From Burkholderia sp. (GTDB taxonomy: Bacteria > Pseudomonadota > Gammaproteobacteria > Burkholderiales > Burkholderiaceae), in NCBI RefSeq assembly GCF_018375725.1, contig NZ_JAHACR010000094.1, forward strand, positions 1 to 13,392: DNA of 13,392 nucleotides. Direction: 5' to 3'. The number at the start of each line of letters is the position of its first letter. The stretch's first letter is position 1. This document shows, one piece after another, positions 6,428 to 13,218 of this stretch. The notes below the pieces were generated by a model. It was not told the DNA's origin, searched no databases, and worked only from the letters and a program-made list of their open reading frames with translations. The translations under genes were made by a program, and so were the position numbers.

Positions 6428-7723
6428 TCATTGCATGAAGGGTCCCCACGACGGCTCGCGTACGGAGCCGCCCTGGACGGACAAAATCTGCGGCGGTGCA
6501 CTGCCGTCGGACGGAACCGCAGCCAGGACGTTGCGGCCGCCCGATTGCGTCGCGTACAGAACGTACTGGCCGTTTGCCGCAAAGCTCGGCGATTCGTCAT
6601 GCGACGTGTTCGTGATGGCGTTCGCCGCGCCGGTTTGCAGATCCTGGACGTACAACTTGAAGCCCCCGCCGGTGCGGGAGATGTACGCAAGCAGCTTGCC
6701 GTCCGGGCTCACGCGCGGGCTCGTGTTGTAGCTGCCGGTAAACGTGACGCGCTGCGCGGCGCCGGCGCTTTCGCCGTGCGCGGGCATCCGGTAGATCTGC
6801 GGTGCGCCGCCACGGTCGCTCGTGAAGTAGATCCAGCGGCCGTCCGGAGAGTAGAACGGCTCGGTGTCGATCGAGTTGCTCTGCGTCAGCCGGTGCAGGC
6901 CGCCGCCGTTCGCGTTGACCGCGAAAATCTGCGTGTTGCCCGTCAGCGACAGCGCGACGGCGAGCGTCTGGCTGTCCGGCGACCAGGCCGGCGCACTGTT
7001 GTTGCCCTTCTGGTCGGAGACCATGTAGCGGCGGCCGGTCGGCAGGTCGTGGATATAGACGATCGGCTTCTTCCGCTCGAACGATACATACGCGACCTTC
7101 GTGCCGCTCGGCGACCAGGCCGGCGAGATGATCGGTTCGGTGCTCGACAGCGCGATGCGTGCGTTCTGGCCGTCCGAATCCGAAATCTGCAGCTGGTAGC
7201 GGTTACCCGTCTTGATCACGTACGACAGGCGCGTCGCGAACACGCCGCGCGTGCCGAGCAGCTTCTGATAGATGTAGTCGGCGATCTTGTGGCCGGCCGT
7301 GCGCAGGGTGCCGTCGTTCGCCGTCAGCGACAGGCCGCCGAGGCTTTGCTGCTTGACGGTGTCGTACAGGATGAAATTGACCTTGTACTGGCCGTTCGCT
7401 TCGCGGTTCACGCTGCCGGCGACGAACGCATTCGCGCCCTTGGCCTTCCATGCGCCGAGATCGACCGACGCCGTTTCGGGCACCGGCGTGCTGCCGGCGT
7501 CGATGTTGGTGAATTTGCCACTGCGGGCGAGGTCGGCGCGGACGACCGACGTGATCGGCTGCGGCAAACCCGCTTCGTTCGCAAAATTGGCCGTGGCGAT
7601 GGGGAACTGGGTCGAACCGACGCCGGTGATCAGCACGTCGACCTGTGCATTGGCGGCGCTGCCCGCCGCGATCAGGCACGAGGCCACGAATGCCCTGAAA
7701 CCTAGTTTCGTCATCAAACTCAT
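6428..7723 (-). CDS. tolB: Tol-Pal system periplasmic protein TolB
   Basis: This 431-residue periplasmic protein has a signal peptide (cleavage after SAANA, about residue 26). The N-terminal segment QVDVLITGVG contains the residues that contact TolA in this family. An alpha/beta domain extends to about residue 160. A six-bladed beta-propeller follows, marked by repeats such as SPAWSPSGTKVAYVSF, APAWSPDSQTLAVAL, EPFYSPDGRWIYFTSD and SPRVSPDGKLLAYIS. TolB shuttles between TolA and Pal and releases Pal from its partners during envelope constriction. Length and domain order are normal. ATG 7723 is preceded by GGGAAG at 8-nt spacing; MTKLGF at 7714 is an alternative. It follows tolA by 110 bp, the only sizeable gap in the Tol part of the operon downstream of tolQ, and that gap contains two hairpins. 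Confidence 0.97.
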   Translation of the reverse strand: MSLMTKLGFRAFVASCLIAAGSAANAQVDVLITGVGSTQFPIATANFANEAGLPQPITSVVRADLARSGKFTNIDAGSTPVPETASVDLGAWKAKGANAFVAGSVNREANGQYKVNFILYDTVKQQSLGGLSLTANDGTLRTAGHKIADYIYQKLLGTRGVFATRLSYVIKTGNRYQLQISDSDGQNARIALSSTEPIISPAWSPSGTKVAYVSFERKKPIVYIHDLPTGRRYMVSDQKGNNSAPAWSPDSQTLAVALSLTGNTQIFAVNANGGGLHRLTQSNSIDTEPFYSPDGRWIYFTSDRGGAPQIYRMPAHGESAGAAQRVTFTGSYNTSPRVSPDGKLLAYISRTGGGFKLYVQDLQTGAANAITNTSHDESPSFAANGQYVLYATQSGGRNVLAAVPSDGSAPPQILSVQGGSVREPSWGPFMQ

Positions 7724-7753
7724 GCTTCTTGCTTCCCGTATGGCTGAGTATCG

Positions 7754-7767
7754 CTGCGCAACCGCAG
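7754..7767. other. Small hairpin in the tolB leader
   Basis: CTGCG (7754-7758) and CGCAG (7763-7767) form a 5-bp stem with a 4-nt loop about 30 nt upstream of the tolB start. With the larger tolA-end hairpin it occupies much of the tolA-tolB gap. No convincing promoter was found in this gap on the minus strand. Confidence 0.35.
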
Positions 7768-7811
7768 AGACAGTAAAAATACCCGATTCGTTCCCGTCCT
7801 ATCGTGACGCC

Positions 7812-7841
7812 CGGAGTGTAAGCGCATTTGCGCTCACTCCG
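7812..7841. other. Hairpin overlapping the tolA stop codon
   Basis: CGGAGTG (7812-7818) pairs with CACTCCG (7835-7841), and AGCGC (7821-7825) pairs with GCGCT (7830-7834). This gives a 12-bp stem with a 2-nt TA bulge and an ATTT loop. The tolA stop (7836-7834) lies within the stem. No T-run follows on the minus strand, so it is not an intrinsic terminator. It could stabilise the tolQRA message or affect read-through to tolB. Confidence 0.55.
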
Positions 7842-8934
7842 CCGCCTTGAAGGTAATCGTAATGTCGGACGGGGTACGGCCGTTGGAATCGGGCGGCAAC
7901 GGAACCGACGCGTTGATCGCATTGACCACGGCCTGATCCCACCCCGAATTTCCGCTCGAACGGCGGATCGATACGCTCAGTACGTCGCCGGACGGCGCGC
8001 AGCGGATCGCGACGACGGTCGTGAGACCCGTGCGCTCGCCGCCCCAGACGATGTTCGGCTTGACGCGGCGTCGCACCTTGTCGGCGTAGCCCGGGGATGC
8101 GGCGTTGCCGCCGGAGCCCGTGCCGGTGCCGCTCTTCGCGAGTCCCTCGCCGCCGCCTTCGCCGCCGCCCGCCATGCCTTGCAGCTGCGCGAGGCGCGCG
8201 CGGCGATCCTGGTCGAGCTTCGACTTGGCCGCGGCATCGGCCTTCGCCTTCGCGGCCGCTTCCGATTTCGCTTTGGCAGCGGCCTCGGCCTTTGCCTTCG
8301 CGGCGGCGTCGGCCTTGGCCTTCGCCGCCTGCTGCGCTTCGCGTTGCGCCTGTTTCTGTTGTTCCGGCTTCTGCTGTTCGGCTTTTTGCTGTTCGAGTTT
8401 CCGCTGCTCGAGCTTTTGTTGCTCGGCCTTCTGCTGCTCGACGAGCTGCTTTTGCCGGAGTTTCTCGGCCTGCTTCTGCTTTTCGCGGTCGGCGGCCTTC
8501 TGCGCGGCGAGCGCGGCGGCCTGCTCGGCCGCAAGCTGCGCACGTCGGGCCTGCTCTTCGCGCTCGGCCTTCAGTCGCTGCTCGCGGCGCTGTTCTTCGA
8601 GCTGAGCCTCGCGTGCCGCCGCTTCCTGCTGTCGTTTCTTCTGTTGCAACGCAATGTCCGCTTCCTCGTTCCTGACCGGGGGAGGCGGCGGGGCGACCTT
8701 GGCCGGCGGCGTGACGACCGGCGGTGCGATGGCCGGCGGCGCGGCAGTGTCGGGCACCGCCGTCCACAGCTCGGCCTCGGCGCCGGCCGGCGTGCTGTTT
8801 TGCCACTGCACGCCGTGATACAGGAACAGCGCGAGCAGCACGTGCATCAGCGCCGCGAGCGCGAACGCGCGCCACGTGCCGCGCTCGCGTGGCGGCTGCG
8901 GCGGATAGGCGGTGCGCGTGGATGGCTGTTTCAT
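7834..8934 (-). CDS. tolA: Cell envelope integrity protein TolA
   Basis: This 366-residue inner-membrane protein couples the TolQR proton motor to TolB and Pal. A basic cytoplasmic N terminus precedes one membrane helix (about 23-42, FALAALMHVLLALFLYH). A Pro-rich linker (about 62-87, with APPPPP) follows. A long Gln/Lys/Ala/Glu-rich helix (about 90-250) spans the periplasm and contains two repeat blocks. A Gly-rich hinge (256-278) leads to the globular C-terminal domain (about 282-366, GYADKVRRRVKPNIVW onward) that binds TolB, Pal and, in other species, phage and colicin proteins. The start ATG 8934 overlaps the tolR stop by 4 bp (ATGA), indicating translational coupling. Its stop lies inside a hairpin. 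Confidence 0.96.
   Translation of the reverse strand: MKQPSTRTAYPPQPPRERGTWRAFALAALMHVLLALFLYHGVQWQNSTPAGAEAELWTAVPDTAAPPAIAPPVVTPPAKVAPPPPPVRNEEADIALQQKKRQQEAAAREAQLEEQRREQRLKAEREEQARRAQLAAEQAAALAAQKAADREKQKQAEKLRQKQLVEQQKAEQQKLEQRKLEQQKAEQQKPEQQKQAQREAQQAAKAKADAAAKAKAEAAAKAKSEAAAKAKADAAAKSKLDQDRRARLAQLQGMAGGGEGGGEGLAKSGTGTGSGGNAASPGYADKVRRRVKPNIVWGGERTGLTTVVAIRCAPSGDVLSVSIRRSSGNSGWDQAVVNAINASVPLPPDSNGRTPSDITITFKAAE
8218..8436 (-). repeat. Coding repeats in the TolA helix
   Basis: Residues 167-196 of TolA (bases 8436-8347) repeat short units of the type EQQK-x-(x), and residues 204-239 (8325-8218) are built of 8-residue units of the type AAAKAK(A/S)(D/E). The DNA is correspondingly periodic. 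Such helix repeats are usual in TolA and can vary in copy number between strains through slippage or recombination. Confidence 0.75.
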
Positions 8935-9380
8935 TGCGATTTGACGAGGAGACCGACGCGCTTGACGCCGCGCGCCTTCAGATCCGACATCACGGTCATG
9001 ACGGCATCGTACTGCACGGTCTTGTCGGCGGCGATCACGACGGGCTGGTCGGGATGATCGGCCTGACGGGAGGCGATGAAGCCGTCGAGTTCGGCTTTCG
9101 TCATCGAGTCTTCCTGCGTCGCGCCCGAGTCGCTCTTGTACTTGACGCTCATCTTGCCGTCGGTCTTGATGTTGACGACGACGGGCGGAGTCTGTTCCTG
9201 CGGCGCGGCGTTGCCGACCGTCGGAAGGTTGATGATCGACGGTGCGACGAGCGGTGCGGTGACCATGAAGATCACGAGCAGCACCAGCATCACGTCGATG
9301 TACGGCACGACGTTGATGTCGGCCATCGCACGGCGCGAGCGGCCGCCGCGCATGCTGGATCGGATGGGAGTGCCGGCCAT
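8931..9380 (-). CDS. tolR: Tol-Pal system proton-channel subunit TolR
   Basis: This 149-residue ExbD/TolR family protein has one membrane helix (about 24-44) carrying INVVPYIDVMLVLLVIFM. Asp29 is the membrane aspartate that takes part in proton flow and corresponds to Asp23 of E. coli TolR. A periplasmic domain follows (about 65-149, ending RVGLLVKSQ). The start ATG 9380 is preceded by TAAGGAGAAG, where the TAA is the tolQ stop, so tolQ termination and tolR initiation are physically linked. The tolR stop overlaps the tolA ATG. The spacing supports co-translation of QRA as one membrane assembly. Confidence 0.97.
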   Translation of the reverse strand: MAGTPIRSSMRGGRSRRAMADINVVPYIDVMLVLLVIFMVTAPLVAPSIINLPTVGNAAPQEQTPPVVVNIKTDGKMSVKYKSDSGATQEDSMTKAELDGFIASRQADHPDQPVVIAADKTVQYDAVMTVMSDLKARGVKRVGLLVKSQ

Positions 9381-9393
9381 TGCGCGCTTCTCC

Positions 9394-10071
9394 TTACTGG
9401 GCCTGACGCTGCAGGATGTTCGAGAATTCTTCGATGAAGGTCTCGAAACGGATCGCGAGGCGGTCGATGTCGTGCGCGTAGCGGTTGTACGCGACCACGG
9501 CCGGGATCGCGGCGAACAGGCCGATGGCCGTTGCGACGAGCGCTTCCGCGATGCCGGGGGCGACGTTCGCCAGCGTGGCCTGCTGGACGTTCGCGAGGCC
9601 GCGGAACGAGTTCATGATCCCCCAGACAGTGCCGAACAGGCCGATGTACGGGCTGACCGAGCCGACCGATGCGAGGAACGCGAGATTCGATTCGAGTACG
9701 TCCATTTCGCGCTGGAACGATGCGCGCATGGCGCGGCGCGCGCCGTCGAGGATGAGACCCGGATCGCTGATGCGCTTTTCCTTGGCCTTCAGGAATTCGC
9801 GCATCCCCGATTCGAAGATCCGCTCGAGCGCGCCGATCGTGTGACGGTTGTTCGCCGCGCTTTGATACAAAGCCTGCAGGTCGCCGCCCGACCAGAAATC
9901 CCGTTCGAACTGCTCGGTCTGCATGCGTGCGCGGCGGATCGCAAACCACTTGCGGAAGATGAAGGTCCACGACATCAGCGACAGCAAGAGCAGCAGCCCC
10001 ATCACGGCCTGGGCCAGCACGCTCGCGTTGAGGACGAGGGAAATGATCGACAGGTCTTGAGAAGTGTTCAT
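9394..10071 (-). CDS. tolQ: Tol-Pal system proton-channel subunit TolQ
   Basis: This 225-residue MotA/TolQ/ExbB protein has three membrane helices: about 14-37, 130-155 and 168-193. The second and third carry GLFGTVWGIMNSF and ALVATAIGLFAAIPAVVAYN, with the conserved channel threonines at Thr148 and Thr181 (Thr145 and Thr178 in E. coli). It forms a pentamer around TolR and converts the proton gradient into motion of TolA. The frame is open back to 10134, but ATG 10071 (MNTSQDLS) gives the family length, and the extra residues are Arg-rich and unlike TolQ. No clear ribosome site precedes this ATG, which is unusual in this operon. The 168 bp to ybgC hold nothing I can identify. Confidence 0.95.
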   Translation of the reverse strand: MNTSQDLSIISLVLNASVLAQAVMGLLLLLSLMSWTFIFRKWFAIRRARMQTEQFERDFWSGGDLQALYQSAANNRHTIGALERIFESGMREFLKAKEKRISDPGLILDGARRAMRASFQREMDVLESNLAFLASVGSVSPYIGLFGTVWGIMNSFRGLANVQQATLANVAPGIAEALVATAIGLFAAIPAVVAYNRYAHDIDRLAIRFETFIEEFSNILQRQAQ

Positions 10072-10239
10072 AGAGGTTTGATTAACGTCCCTTCGGGGTG
10101 CCCGGCGAGGGCGCATCCGGCGCACGGCATGCACGGCGCGCCGGCTGGCTGGCCGGGATGCCGCTGCTGCGCCTGACGCCGAACCTTGCTTAGTATCAAT
10201 TCAGCAGGCCGAGTTGCATGGCCTTCGTCTCGACGGCGC

Positions 10240-10716
10240 TCACGCGAGCCTCGTCGCAAACACAGCCGGCCCGGCGTCCGTGACCGGACCGCGTTGCAGC
10301 GCGTCGAGCACGTCGGGCGGGATGGCCGCCGGCCGGATTCCCGCGCGGTCGACGCAGCCGATGCGGATGTGCCCGGCGACGAGCAGCGTGCCGTCGCGCC
10401 ATGCCTCCTGCGTGAACTCGACCGACGCGCGTCCGATCCGGCCGATCCGGCTCGTAATCGTCAGCATGTCGTCGAGCCGCGCGGGGGCGCGATAGTCGAG
10501 CGCCGTGCTGCGGACGATGAAGATCGCGCCCGTTTCGTCGGCGACGCGCTGCTGGTCGATACCGCAGGCGCGCAGCCACTCGGTGCGGGCGCGCTCGAAG
10601 AACTTCAGGTAGTTCGCATAGAAGACGATGCCGCCGGCATCGGTGTCCTCGTAATACACGCGAACCGGCCACGTGAAGCCGGAAGGCGCTTCCGGGGAAC
10701 GGGTAGGCTGAGTCAT
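10240..10716 (-). CDS. ybgC: Tol-Pal-associated acyl-CoA thioesterase YbgC
   Basis: This 158-residue hot-dog-fold (4HBT) thioesterase is marked by VYYEDTDAGGIVFYANYLKFFERARTEWLR-type sequence near residues 19-48. The Asp in EDTDAGG and the following GIVFYANY are the catalytic signature of the YbgC family. It hydrolyses acyl-CoA or acyl-ACP and is a constant neighbour of tolQ; its link to envelope function is not settled. I chose ATG 10716 (MTQPTRS) because the fold begins soon after. ATG 10725 lies three codons earlier, and the frame continues to an ATG at 10803 that touches the ydfG stop (TAAATG). That extension of 29 residues has no family resemblance. A TAGAAT lies just upstream of 10725 and could be a -10 without a clear -35. 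Confidence 0.92.
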   Translation of the reverse strand: MTQPTRSPEAPSGFTWPVRVYYEDTDAGGIVFYANYLKFFERARTEWLRACGIDQQRVADETGAIFIVRSTALDYRAPARLDDMLTITSRIGRIGRASVEFTQEAWRDGTLLVAGHIRIGCVDRAGIRPAAIPPDVLDALQRGPVTDAGPAVFATRLA

Positions 10717-10803
10717 GGCGCGCATTCTACCGGAAGCGGATGCCCCGATTCGTAACTGAATGTAGGGTGCGCGAGCCGATTCGGTACCGGCCGCGCGCGT
10801 CAT

Positions 10804-11550
10804 TTAGCCGCGGTGAACCGTCAGGCCGGCGGGCGCCTGCGCGACCGGCATCATCTCGATCGTATTGATGTTGACGTGCGCCGGACGCGTCGCGATCCAG
10901 TAGAGGGTGTCGGCGATGTCCTCGGCCGTGAGCGGCTGGACGTTCGCGTAGACGTTCGCCGCCTTCTCGTCGTCGCCGCGGTAGCGGACGTTCGAGAACT
11001 CGGTTCCGCCGCACAGGCCCGGCTCGATGTCGGTGACGCGCAGCGGCGTGCCGATCAGGTCGGCGCGCAGGTTCAGACTGAATTGTCTGACGAAGGCCTT
11101 CGTCGCGCCGTATACGTTTCCGCCCGGATACGGATAGCTGCCGGCGACCGAGCCGAGGTTGAAGATGTGGCCGCGGCCGCGTGCGATCATGCCGGGCAGC
11201 AGCGCATGAGTGACCGTGACGAGGCCCGAGCAGTTCGTGTCGATCATCGTCTGCCATTCGTCGAGGCTGGCCTTCTGGGCGGGTTCGACGCCGAGTGCGA
11301 GGCCGGCATTGTTGACGAGCACGTCGACCGCCGCGAACTCGGCGGGCAATGCCGCCTCGACGGCTTCGACGGCGGCGCGGTCGCGCACGTCGAGTTCGAG
11401 CGGCAGCAGGGCGTCGCCGAGCTCGGCCGCGAGCGTGTCGAGACGGTCCTTGCGGCGCGCCGTCGCGATGACGCGGTGGCCGCCCTGAACGAAGGCCCGG
11501 GCGATGGCGGCGCCGAAGCCGGCGGACGCGCCTGTGACGAACACAATCAT
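10804..11550 (-). CDS. ydfG: NADP-dependent 3-hydroxy acid dehydrogenase YdfG (SDR family)
   Basis: This 248-residue short-chain dehydrogenase is very close to E. coli YdfG in every conserved block: MIVFVTGASAGFGAAIAR (cofactor loop TGASAGFG at 6-13), DVLVNNAGLALGVEP (about 76-90), the catalytic Ser in LGSVAGS, Tyr and Lys in GNVYGATKAF, DIEPGL-GGTEFSNVR, and the C-terminal AHVNINTIEMMPV. YdfG oxidises L-serine, L-allo-threonine and 3-hydroxy acids, and reduces malonic semialdehyde. ATG 11550 is preceded by AGGAG (11560-11556). Its stop adjoins the ybgC region, so it may be the first gene of the tol-pal transcript. The same locus carries glyA on the opposite side, also a serine-handling enzyme; this may be coincidence. 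Confidence 0.96.
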   Translation of the reverse strand: MIVFVTGASAGFGAAIARAFVQGGHRVIATARRKDRLDTLAAELGDALLPLELDVRDRAAVEAVEAALPAEFAAVDVLVNNAGLALGVEPAQKASLDEWQTMIDTNCSGLVTVTHALLPGMIARGRGHIFNLGSVAGSYPYPGGNVYGATKAFVRQFSLNLRADLIGTPLRVTDIEPGLCGGTEFSNVRYRGDDEKAANVYANVQPLTAEDIADTLYWIATRPAHVNINTIEMMPVAQAPAGLTVHRG

Positions 11551-11592
11551 TGCTGCTCCTGGTCGGTAATGATGCGGAGAAAAGAACCTGCA

Positions 11593-11621
11593 AGCCTACT
11601 GAGATTGCTGCGCAGCGGCAA
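11593..11621 (-). promoter_or_regulatory. Possible sigma-70 promoter for ydfG and the tol-pal operon
   Basis: On the minus strand TTGCCG (11621-11616) and TAGGCT (11598-11593) are 17 bp apart and end 42 bp before the ydfG ATG. The -35 matches consensus at 4 of 6 and the -10 at 3 of 6, so the call is weak. It is the best spacing I found in this strand of the intergenic region. Confidence 0.3.
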
Positions 11622-11689
11622 GGCGGGCCGGCTTTTCGGCGTGTGCGGAATGGGTCAGTCCCCGGTTATTTGGGGTGTCGTCCACGCGG

Positions 11690-11718
11690 TTGCCTAATCA
11701 TGACGCATCCAATACACT
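11690..11718 (+). promoter_or_regulatory. Sigma-70 promoter of glyA-nrdR
   Basis: TTGCCT (11690-11695) and TACACT (11713-11718) are separated by exactly 17 bp, with TA..CT agreement in the -10. Transcription would start near 11725, about 8 nt before the first paired base of the ZTP riboswitch. That is where a promoter driving the leader should be. Confidence 0.65.
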
Positions 11719-11731
11719 AACGCGCTCATCA

Positions 11732-11825
11732 CCCCTGCGTGACTGGCGATAGAACCCTCGGGTTCAAGGTGGAGCATCCCACCGTGAAGCGCAGGGCACC
11801 GTCTTTGCCGTTCGCCTGGGCAGCC
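11732..11825 (+). ncRNA. ZTP/ZMP riboswitch (pfl motif) upstream of glyA
   Basis: The two conserved halves of the pfl motif are present. The first is CGTGACTGGCGATA (11738-11751), with its closing stem CCCTGCG/CGCAGGG (11733-11739 with 11790-11796). An optional hairpin GAACCC/GGGTTC lies at 11752-11765, and GGTGG/CCACC at 11768-11772 with 11779-11783. The second half is CGCCTGGGCA at 11813-11822 in a small hairpin (TGCC 11806-11809 with GGCA 11819-11822). The class senses ZTP/ZMP, the purine intermediate that accumulates when 10-formyl-tetrahydrofolate is short, and it commonly precedes glyA and other one-carbon genes. Bases 11818-11825 can pair alternatively with 11854-11861 (8 bp, one G-U), which is a likely switching element. 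No T-run follows, so control is probably translational or Rho-dependent. Confidence 0.9.
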
Positions 11826-11964
11826 GTTGTGCGCCGTTGCGTGCATCGCCGGTGGCTGTCCTGCTTCGCGTCATACGGATTCTTCCGCCACGTCGAGCTG
11901 GTTCCGCCAGCAGCGCATGTACTCGGCCGCCCCGGTCAACCTGTACACACTTAACGGAAACCGT
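11826..11964 (+). promoter_or_regulatory. glyA leader, probable expression platform
   Basis: These 139 nt between the riboswitch and glyA contain GGCTGTCC (11854-11861), complementary to the conserved CCTGGGCA end of the aptamer. A 4-bp hairpin CGGA-TTCT-TCCG lies at 11876-11887. ACGG-AAA-CCGT at 11954-11964 folds the only Shine-Dalgarno-like GGA directly against the glyA ATG. The frame of glyA is open through this stretch from 11827, but there is no family similarity before MFDRAQS. Confidence 0.5.
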
Positions 11965-13212
11965 ATGTTTGACAGAGCCCAAAGCACCATCGCGAACGTT
12001 GATCCCGAAGTCTTTGCAGCGATCCAGCAGGAAGACCGCCGCCAGGAAGATCACATCGAGCTGATCGCCTCGGAAAACTACACGAGCCCGGCCGTGATGG
12101 CAGCGCAGGGTTCGCAGCTCACGAACAAGTACGCCGAAGGCTACCCGGGCAAGCGCTACTACGGCGGCTGCGAGTACGTCGACATCGTCGAGCAGCTCGC
12201 GATCGACCGCGTGAAGGCGCTGTTCGGCGCGGAAGCGGCGAACGTCCAGCCGAACTCGGGTTCGCAGGCGAACCAGGGCGTGTTCTTCGCGATGCTCAAG
12301 CCGGGCGACACGATCATGGGCATGAGCCTGGCACACGGCGGCCACCTGACGCACGGTTCGCCCGTGAACATGTCGGGCAAGTGGTTCAACGTCGTCAGCT
12401 ACGGCCTGAACGCGGAAGAGGATATCGATTACGAAGCGGCCGAAAAGCTCGCGCAGGAACACAAGCCGAAGCTGATCGTCGCAGGCGCGTCGGCATTCGC
12501 GCTGAAGATCGACTTCGAGCGTCTCGCGAAGATCGCGAAGTCGGTCGGCGCGTACCTGATGGTCGACATGGCGCACTACGCGGGCCTGATTGCCGCGGGC
12601 GTCTATCCGAACCCGGTTCCGCACGCCGACTTCGTCACGACGACGACGCACAAGAGCCTGCGCGGCCCGCGCGGCGGCGTGATCCTGATGAAGGCCGAAT
12701 ACGAGAAGCAGATCAACTCGGCGATTTTCCCGGGCATCCAGGGCGGCCCGCTGATGCATGTGATCGCCGCAAAGGCTGTCGCGTTCAAGGAAGCGCTGTC
12801 GCCGGAATTCAAGACGTACCAGCAGAAGGTGGTCGAGAACGCACGCGTGTTGGCCGAAACGCTCGTCAAGCGTGGCCTGCGTATCGTGTCGGGCCGTACC
12901 GAAAGCCACGTGATGCTGGTCGACCTGCGCGCGAAGAACATTACCGGCAAGGCGGCTGAAGCCGCGCTCGGCGCCGCGCACATCACGGTCAACAAGAACG
13001 CGATTCCGAACGATCCGGAAAAGCCGTTCGTGACGAGCGGCATCCGCCTCGGTTCGCCGGCGATGACGACACGTGGTTTCGGTCCGGCCGAAGCCGAGCA
13101 GGTCGGCAACCTGATTGCCGATGTGCTCGAGCATCCGGAAGACGCGGCGACGATCGAGCGCGTGCGCGCGCAAGTGGCCGAGTTGACCCAGCGTTTCCCG
13201 GTCTATCGCTGA
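11965..13212 (+). CDS. glyA: Serine hydroxymethyltransferase GlyA
   Basis: This 415-residue PLP enzyme interconverts serine and glycine with tetrahydrofolate and is the main source of one-carbon units. Length and motifs are those of bacterial GlyA: LIASENY (33-39), GYPGKRYYGGCEYVD (59-73), the Ser/Gly loop PNSGSQAN (96-103), SLAHGGHLTHG (121-131), VDMAHYAGL with Asp201 and His204, and the Schiff-base Lys230 in TTTTHKSLRGPRGG. It ends in a normal C terminus (QRFPVYR). ATG 11965 was chosen because the protein family begins MF-R-; the frame is open earlier but reads through the leader. A ZTP riboswitch controls the leader, which fits the enzyme's folate role. nrdR begins 6 bp after the stop. Confidence 0.98.
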   Translation: MFDRAQSTIANVDPEVFAAIQQEDRRQEDHIELIASENYTSPAVMAAQGSQLTNKYAEGYPGKRYYGGCEYVDIVEQLAIDRVKALFGAEAANVQPNSGSQANQGVFFAMLKPGDTIMGMSLAHGGHLTHGSPVNMSGKWFNVVSYGLNAEEDIDYEAAEKLAQEHKPKLIVAGASAFALKIDFERLAKIAKSVGAYLMVDMAHYAGLIAAGVYPNPVPHADFVTTTTHKSLRGPRGGVILMKAEYEKQINSAIFPGIQGGPLMHVIAAKAVAFKEALSPEFKTYQQKVVENARVLAETLVKRGLRIVSGRTESHVMLVDLRAKNITGKAAEAALGAAHITVNKNAIPNDPEKPFVTSGIRLGSPAMTTRGFGPAEAEQVGNLIADVLEHPEDAATIERVRAQVAELTQRFPVYR

Positions 13213-13218
13213 TCGCGC

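Noticed and set aside
6411..6449. N-terminal extension of pal to an upstream start at 6449
   Set aside because: It lies partly in tolB and spoils the lipoprotein signal; AAGGAGAG points to ATG 6410 or 6407.
8218..8436. CRISPR-like or mobile repeat
   Set aside because: The periodicity follows codons of the TolA helix; there are no spacers, palindromic repeats or transposase.
7828..9057. Plus-strand open frame opposite tolA and tolR, with Leu/Phe-rich repeats resembling a membrane protein
   Set aside because: The hydrophobic repeats are the complement of Gln/Lys/Ala codons of the TolA helix; tolA, tolR and their ribosome sites explain the DNA.
10072..10134. N-terminal extension of tolQ to 10134
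   Set aside because: The added residues are Arg-rich and absent from the family; MNTSQDLS gives the normal length.
11827..11964. N-terminal extension of glyA, or a small leader peptide
   Set aside because: The stretch is the riboswitch expression platform; the protein family begins at MFDRAQS.
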